A DNA stretch of 64,000 bases, from contig NC_091188.1 in NCBI RefSeq assembly GCF_040958095.1, positions 4,255,360 through 4,319,359 on the forward strand, in the 5' to 3' direction. Source of the DNA: Procambarus clarkii. Lineage: Eukaryota > Arthropoda > Malacostraca > Decapoda > Cambaridae. Below are positions 39,701-49,100 of this stretch, in pieces; within the stretch, counting starts at the first letter, position 1, and each line of letters opens with the position of its first letter. The notes under the pieces were generated by a model. It saw nothing but the letters and a program-made list of their open reading frames with translations. It was not told the origin of the DNA and searched no databases. Position numbers and translations under genes: made by a program.

Positions 39701-42700
39701 TAAGTGGTAGAAACAAGGGTTAGTACTGTTAGTAAGCGCGCTGGTGTTTTCTCGAGCGTCCTGAAAAGGAAATACATGTGTGAGGAAACAAATTAGAAAA
39801 CGGAACGGAAATGATAGAAAACCAACACAGAAATAATATTTCAGTGTAAACCGGAAATGAAGACCTTCCTGAATGGTCGGAAAAGTTATATTAGATAACT
39901 ATGTGCATAACCACTTAATGAATACTGACAGCACAGCATTAGTCGAAGTAAGTTTTTTTTTTAATGTAATGTGACATGCAAAATACAGAACATGTGAATT
40001 AGAACGTAATTTTCCCCCCAAAAATATCACTTTACAGAAGAGTGTTCAGAAGTTATCATTTAGTATCAAAACAGATCCAAAACTCAAGAGGTATATATAC
40101 TCTTTATATATATAACAAATTTGTTAGGCAAAGACCGCCAAGTTGGGCCCAAGGATGCCACGGAGTTTGCACCATCGTAGTACAGTATTTATATGTCATT
40201 TGCTGAAGTTAAATCTCACACCAGAAGAAAAGTAATAATCTAGAATCTGGAGAAGAGACTCGAGACAGTGTTAGTGCCAACTGCGGTGGTCTGCGACCCG
40301 TCCGACGGACTCTTAAAGAGTCATTCATCGCTGTTATGTGTCTTGAGGTCATTTGTCAGTGTAGAATAGAAACTGAAGAGGTGGTTCTCAAGAGGCTTGT
40401 AGTTGTAATATGCCAACTAATTGCAATCTAATTATCTGCAGATAGATGACAATCGAGCAATCTTGAGCTGACAAGATTTGTGAAACTTTCACACAAACAA
40501 GGAAAGTTTGTGCATTTTACCCAGTGTAGGGTATGAATACCGTATATACGGTATTGACACAAAATGTAAAACTTACTCAGTGTACTGTATATACATCACA
40601 AACACGGATCACAGCAAACTGTGTATACATTTAAATACACGCTATCATAAATATAAACGAGTATTTCAGAAACTCGTACCAAATGACATTCGCAAACTGT
40701 GCGGAAGATTGAAATCCGAAACACGCCTCTGTAAACAATAATCTAAATATTAAACATTAAAAACATTTGACAGCCGTGAAGTGTAGAGCGACACATTGAC
40801 ACCGTCAATACCACGCTGACACTGGAAATGACCCCACACTCACATTAACACACACACAGAGGGTTCCTCTACGCTGGCATCTTCAGATAAATTTACCAGA
40901 ACAGACACCAAGGAGACGTTCGGAAAGTTGCTGGAAGGCCAGTCAAGTTGTCTTCCGCACAAAAAATTTATGTTTTTTTATTAAATATTTAAAAGCATCA
41001 GACATCATATACTTTTGGATTTCGATTACAATTACGTAATAAGACTAATCAAACCAGAGGGAATGAAGATTAGTGGCCTAAGAGGCTCACACAGCCTTTC
41101 GAAACTCTGGACCCCGAGGCCCGGCCTAGGACCAAGGTGTGGCTCCAGGCTGGGAAGTAGAACTGCCGAAATCCTCTCCAAGTACACTAGGAATAGGATA
41201 AACCCTACTACCAACTCTTAAAGAACTCCACTCATCATCTCTCCATTATGATATGTCATAGCTCACCGAGACCCTTTACATTAATCCTGTATGGATTAAT
41301 GTAAAGTCCTTCATACAACATAGCACTCAAACCAATACACCATCCTCCTCCTGTAGTTTCCATAGGACTACTTGTGAGGAACAGTGTCAAACACACACAC
41401 ACTCACAATCGAGGAAGATGCAGTCTGTTCAGTCCTCTCTTTCCTATTTGATTGCTGTCATCTTGTAGAACACATTGGTTACGTAGGACTTTCCATCGGT
41501 GAATGCATGTCGATGTTTGGAAACAAAACATTTACTTGTTCTCGAACAATTCTTCTAATCAGTCTCTCAAAGACTTGGCAGAAAGTAAGTTCATTCATGT
41601 GTTTGCTGAAAATGCTAAACTGGCGAGAACGATCAAAATAGAAGAGAATTGCAATACATTGCAAAAAAGTCAGTAGAGTTAAATACAAATAATTGTAAAG
41701 TGACTAAAACAGAAACTGAAACCAAGTAGGCCAAGAAGATAATACACAATGAAGGGGGAACCACTTTCCTGAATCAAGCAAAGAAGAATACCTAGAAGCA
41801 GATACAATACCCAGTGATACCCCAGAAGCACACATGAATAGCATATCAACAACATATTCGAATCTTGTAAGTATCAGAATAGCATTCGCCAAACTAAATA
41901 AGACATTCATTCGTAAGATTTAGTATGCAGCACCGACAGTGTCCACCTCAAAAAAAAAGATCCATAAATTTGAATAAGTACAGAGACATGCACCAAAGGC
42001 TTGACCCAAGACCACGTGGAATAGGGTATGAAGAAAGGCTGAAGAAGATAGGAGAAAATACCTGGAGGAATTGACAGGGGGTAGCAATGGAGGTAATCTT
42101 TACAATGAACAACATTGTAACAAGACGACACAAGTGGAAGTTAGAGTCACGGAAGAACTAGACATATTATGAAAAACATCTCTAGTATGAGAGTAGGAAA
42201 ATAGTGACGTAGATGAGATGGTAGTAGATGACAAACGTCATCCGCAATTTTAAAAGTAGACATAAGAGAATAGTACTTCGTGAGTAATTTTATCAATCTA
42301 GGAAGCGGGATCCCTACAGTTGAAGCTCGATATTGCAGATACAAATAGGTGCGCCTGCACGCTCTCTTCTCTCGTTTCTCCTCCCTCCCTTTCTCTCCCT
42401 CCCTCCCCCTCTCTTTCTTTCTCTCTTTCTCTCTCATTTCAGTCCATTAAAATTCACCATATAATTACTTCAAATTCTAAGCTAATTGTTACTCAATTTA
42501 TATAAAAAATATAAGTGCTTTAGACTGCTTAGTCCAGCCATTATTGTAACGATTTGAATTAGTAATGAAAACGTTTCTAATTCTAATTCGTAATGAGATG
42601 AGGGAGGAGGATTTCGTTAAAGAAATGTTAAAGCACATAAATGTAAACTTTCATGGTAAGATAAACAAGGTTAATAAAACATTAGAGGGAATTAGAAACA

Positions 42701-43108
42701 GTTAAACATTGCCATATACTGAGCAAATTAAAATAAGAAATTGTAAAAATATAAAGGAAATAAAAAGAAATCCAGTCTGTTAATTAAGAATTAAAATAAT
42801 ATAAATCCAAGATAAAAGCAAGCCATGTAAAAGCTGCAAGGCAGAGAGCAGTTAGAGAGCAAGAAACAGCTTAGGTCAGATAAATCCCCATAAATGCAAA
42901 TGTTAGATCAAGGATAAATACATATCATAACAGAAAACGTGGAATGGACAGTGTTTGAGTGTGAAGATCGTGGCATCATGAGCCGATAGACTTGTGCAAG
43001 AGGAAAACCTGATAAAAAACAGCTAATGAAGAGCACAATATTTTAGTATAATCGAACAAATAACAGGCTACAGAAGAATGTGCAATGCATTACAATCCAA
43101 ACACACAC

Positions 43109-43150
<42 letters not shown>

Positions 43151-46100
43151 AGTTAATCTTCAGTCTTCACCTATGTTAAGTAAATAGAACAATAACGGAG
43201 AAAAGATGAAGAAAACAAAGACAGTGCAAGAACAAGTATCCGGACAGATTTACAAAGGTGACAGTAAAGATGAAGCCAAGTAAAAAAAAAATCTTAAGTA
43301 ATGAATTATTGACTTGAGAAAAACATTAGCATAGAGTTAGAAGGTTGAGTTTATTAGTCAAATTGTCAAACGAGGAACACTGAATAATAGATTACAATTA
43401 AATGCAAATAGCCATGCCAAAAAAAAATTTAATTTCATACAAAATTTACATAAAAACTGGATGGACTGAATATTAAAAAATGCAGGCCTATGAATAAAAA
43501 TGAGTGAGCTGCTTAACTGAAACTAAATCAAATAAGACTATCTTTAGTGAAATCACATTACAAAAAAAGGAAAAAAGGGTGTTTGAAGAAATAACAGTAC
43601 GGTACTGGTAAGAGATCCTCTTCAAGTTAATGAAGTTTGACTGCACAGAACAATATACAAATCCCAAACATTGCAAATTTACGTGCAAGGAGACAAAAAT
43701 ATTTGTGTATAAATAAATATAAAGAGAATGTAGTAAATAAATAACCCAAACCCCACACACGAAGTAAAATGAAAGTGACGTTTGGGTCCGTCCTGGATGC
43801 TTGACAAATCGCAACTGAGAAAGTGGAAACTTGTGTCAGTATAACCCCAATAGGGAAGCCGAGGTGAGAAAAAGTAACAATACAATCAACAATTTTACAA
43901 AGTAGTCATATCATACCCTTGGTAAGAGTAGGTTAACATGCACAATATTGAATGTAGAAACCCTCATGAAAATGGGCTTATTAGCAGAGTCGACCAAGAA
44001 AGAGAAAAGCAATTATCAGGACAAATGAGGGGACCTTTGACAAGCCGCTGGTTTCCTGTCCTCCTCGAGGCCACTAATGTGTTAGTGGCCCTCGGGTAAA
44101 TTCAGGTTAGGAAACTTTAGTTTATACTAAAATTCGGACAGCTTATGAAGCTGAAACAAAAGGTAAATGGACAATTAAATTTCTCAATTTGATTTGATAA
44201 TTCAATTTTTTAATTTAAATGTACCAGACATAAAATTGGCAACCCATCCTCCTAAAATGATAGTATTGTACTTATAGCAAGCGTTTGGTCACACATACAA
44301 ATATACACCTATATTCTGTTTGCGGGGGGGGGGGGGGGAGCCAAGAATCTCTGAATAAACAAGCTACATCAAAACAGATACAGAACTGGAAAATGTGAAA
44401 TACAAACATGATAGACTGGAATATTAAAGATGGAACGGTACTGTATAAAGACCTAACCAAAACAGCATTCCAAAGAAACCTAATTAAATTAAGGTGTATA
44501 TGAATATTTTATAAAACTAATAAAGTATTGGATATAATAATTTCGGCTGCATACAGTATGTATTATGCAAAACATTGCTCAGTCCTCGACTAGAATACAG
44601 GAAAAATACAAAAATTTGCTAAACAGGTGATGGAAACCAATGGAAAAGAAGGCAAGAGTTTTGGAACAAAGAGAAAACATCTTAACTTATAAACCTCTCA
44701 GAAATTTAAACTGGTTTTAAATTAATGCAATAAAGTGAGAATAAATATATTTTGAAAAAGTAATAGTGTAACAGCAAAAGAATAAAAATACAGAAAACAC
44801 TTTAAAATATCACTGAACCAACGAAAGACATGTGTAAGGCATTAAACAAATTCAGTGTATATGGAATATATTTTTGTTTAGTGAACCAACATTATACCAG
44901 CAACAAATTAATAAAATGAAGTTCACTGAAATAAATACGAAAATATAGACACTATAAATAAATATTGATAAAATAAAGCTGTAGGATCAGACATCACCCT
45001 GGAACCTAGAAGAATGTGAGAAAGAACTTTGCTAACCACTTTTGGATTATTCAGATTGTCATGTCAAGATGGGTAAATTAACAGCAAATGGCAAATTTTC
45101 AATTGTTTGCCAGAATATAAAAGGATAGTGAGAGGCCCTCTAAACAAAGATCCTATCTACCTGACAAGTGCGTCTGTTAAAATACTTTAGAAACCAAGAA
45201 GAAAAAAGTAAGTGAAAAATCTGGAGGGAGAAATGTGTTACTAATCAAACAATTCTGTTATAGGTTGTGAAAATCTTGTACACTATGTCAAACTTAGTGA
45301 GCTTCCGCAACAGTATAAATTCAACAAAGTGGAAGAATAGGTGGCATTTCATGGACTTAAAAAAGCTTTTGAGAGTTCCCTATAATAGTAATAACATTTC
45401 AAACTACAAAATAAAGAAAGAATAAAAAGTGCGTTTAGTTATGCACTAAATTAGAGCACTAGAGAATTTTTAATCTGAAAAAAATTTAAATGATGATTAA
45501 AGAAAACTGTTACCACGCTGCAGTTACCACTGGGGTTTCCACAAGGATTAGTACTGACCCCGGAAGTAACTAGTGGGGTTACCCAGCTAGCACCAGTACT
45601 GGTGCTAGCCGGGTAACTACTACTGTTAGCCAGCAACAGTACCAGTACTGTTGAGGCAAGTCACTACCCAAGCCTGCATGTAAACAACCAGGAGTCCACA
45701 CTATATGAAGCTCAATACATCTGCAACAGGTCATATTTTATATATTTTAAATTTAAAAATAGAAACCGATAATTAATGCAGCTCAGATAAGGTGATGTGA
45801 GTGAGCAGATGGTGCAATTTTCACTTCAGTTTTAGTAAAATATCCATTACAGAGGTGCTCCGTGTGGAATGATGAAGTAATCCCATCCTGCACAATATGC
45901 TGTCAACAATCCACACACACAAGTGAGGGCCGAGAGGAAGTTACTTACCCTCAACAGACACTTCCACATCCTCCACAGAACCGGTGACGTTGGAGATGGT
46001 AAAGAACGAGGTCTTCCCTACAGCTGTGGCTGCTAGCGACTGTCCACTCACTACAATGCGGTTGGGGTCTGCCTGCACCTGCAGATTTTAAAAAGGGAAA

Positions 46101-49100
46101 TTGTAAATGCTAATGAATGAGCTCGCCAAAGGTGCTACAGCATGATATCTTCAATTACATCTAACATAACATAAAGGCTCGAATTCCCGTAGTTATATAA
46201 ACTTCAGCAAGCAATGTACTATATTTTACTAAAAAAATGTAGTAATATATATACAGTTTCACACGTTATAGGGAAGTAGTGTGAATTTGACATTGAAAAA
46301 AAAAACTTTGCCGGATTAACAGGTTGCACGAAAGAGTATTAAACATTAGCTTAGAACCACCAGCTTGTGGTGGTTCATCACAAGGGTGATTATCAGATTC
46401 ATCACAACACATGCCGAGATGACGACGGCTTCCTTTTCTCGCACGAGTAACCGAACCTCAAACTGAATATATGTGGACGGAATTCCTAGCTTGACACGTC
46501 TATGTCCAAAATACTAGCAGACAATTAAGGTTCCCTAAGTCCTCTTAAAGAAAATATATCAACATGCTTCTCGTGTGTTTTAGGGATTTACAACTACATA
46601 TCCTTTGATTTTCAAAATGATCACAGATAATATTTATAATAATTTATATACATATTCCTGCACAAAGACATACATATCTGCACTTCCCGAGGCCACTAAC
46701 CTTGGCTACAAACGGAGAGCCTTGGACTGGCTCTTTGTTGAAGGAGATGTTGATAGAATGGTCAATGGCTTCCAGAGGCACAAAAGACACCGCGAACCTT
46801 GAATAAAGATACAGAAAATTAAACATGGCCACTCCAAAGTCCCTCAACATTAGCACTGGGATAGATATTACTTATTATTTTTAGACAGAGTGAGGTTCCC
46901 GCTGCTGGTTACAAGTATTTTAGGCAACACCGACTTAAAAATCTCTTGACATGTAGCTTGCATCCTATTAAAAGCAAAAGTAAAATTGTCAAGATGTGGA
47001 AAACAGGCATATCTGAAAATGAGGCAACAAATCTACAAATAATTTGAAAAGCATATTTGTAACTAACTAAATTTCCTCTCTGGCTTCCTCCAGTAATCTA
47101 GGAAACGTCTTCCAGCCAGCCCGAAAAACATGAAATAAGAACATCACACCAACTGAGGTGATGAAGTTAAATGAGCAAAGTTTTTTGTGATAGTGGATAG
47201 ATAATTCAATATCGCTATATAATTATATATATCACTATATGATATACATGATAATTGTGGTGTTCACAATTCACTAGATGAACTATCCACTAGTATTAAG
47301 ACTATCTTCCTAGTAGTTCATTAGTTGACCGTCACAATATAAATAGAGTAACCACAGTTTTGTATTGTGCACTTTATCAGTGCTCAACAGTTACCGCCAA
47401 CAGCCATAATGCTTAAAATTCATCTTGAGCTCCGGGAAAGATGAAACAGTCACTACTAACCAAACAGGTGTGGAAGTGTTAGAGGTGGGGAAACCTACCT
47501 GGCTGAACCCTGAGGGTGAACCTGTGTGGGTATATTCCTGCCAGCTGCACTGATACTGATCTCCAAGTTGCCCTCGCCAGCCTCTGATGCGTCCACTGTA
47601 ATCCACATTGTATATTAAGAAAAATACACCAATATTATTTAACAATATAAACATGTAAAAGCATAAAATGGTTGCAAATTGCTAGAATATGCTTACTCAT
47701 GGCATCTTTACCAGACCAGGAATAACCTAGACGTGTCCTCACCTACAAACTGAAGGCTCTTGCCGATTGCACCTCTAGGCAGGTGGGAAACGCCCACCTT
47801 AGAGGCATCGTACACTTTACAGGTGAAGGGGGTGCCGGAGACGGCGGACTCGTTGTAGTTAACGATGATTGTGTGGGCACCCACCTCCACTGGCTTGAAC
47901 TCTGCTATGAACCCTGCTCGCACGCTGCCAGACACACGCACTGGCAGCGTGGTATGGCTGGGTGCTGCACAGGACAAGAGAGAATTAGAGACTGACACAC
48001 ATATGTTGGAAGTAAATAATTATCAAAAGAAGGCGCTACGCCAGGGAGACTATGTTATTCTATGTTGGGAAGGCTGCCAATATTCTTGATAACATTAAAA
48101 CAAGGTAAAACTTTTTAACGTGAGATTTAGAAGTTACTAAAGAGAGCCATCAAGAGTATGTACTTACTCTTGACAGTGACGGTGAGCTCGGCGGAGCCGC
48201 CGCCGTCCACAGAGATGTTGAAGGCTGCAGGCTGGCCGACGGGGATGAGCTCGAGGTGTCGCAGCGTGAGACTGACCCGCGAGGTGTCGGCCACACGACA
48301 CTCAAACGGACACCCGCGAACTGTCTCCCCGTTGAACTGTTACAAACATATTTACACTTATGTTATGTCCTTTATTATTATTATCCCAGTCCCATCCTAG
48401 TTACAGTTACTATGTTACATTGGACATGTTTGTTCTCGTGTCATGTTTATTGAACAAGAGTTTAGGTAACAGTGTGTCCACATGAAACACTTACAAAGCT
48501 TAGATTTTTTAAAGTTTTATTAACTACAAATATTGGGACTTGCAAGAGTCACAATATGACTCGGACTTGCGTGACTCAGCCTGTATATCGTGACGAGTTG
48601 TGACCGTGGTTTAATATAGTTTATATATAATATAGTACCTGTCATTCATACCCTCATCGTACTTAAGTCAAATATCATAGTGTTCATAATCTCTGCAGTC
48701 ACACCCACGGTGGCTTCTGTGCTGTGAGGAGCTCGTCTTCTCCAACAGGCTCCACAAGAGCTGGAGCTGCTGCTAACGTTCAGTTGTTGCACTAAAGGCT
48801 GACAAGAGTTCATCTAGAGCCAAACACCGTCTTAGGCTTGTCCTTGCGTGGTGTTTATAGACACAGTAGTCTTTTAACTTCCGAGGGGGAGGGGAATGAA
48901 GTGTATTACACTCTCCTACATCCAGAGTTGTAATTATTGTTGGTTTGGCTGCAGTTACTAGCGTAACTGTACTTTATCAAAGATGGGTTTATGTAAGTTT
49001 TTATTTACCTGCCCGAAACGCTACGCGTACTAGTGGCTGTACAAGAATGTAACAACTCTTGTATATATCTAAAAAAAAAAGTATATATAAACTTAGTATA

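Larger units (their letters stand above)
38834..45948 (-). other. cher: largest filamin intron (7.1 kb)
   Basis: Bounded by GTAAGT (after 45949) and TATAG (before 38833), with matching phase 1. It contains decayed LINE sequence on the opposite strand, a CA microsatellite and a polypyrimidine tract, and no further filamin exon. Confidence 0.85.
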
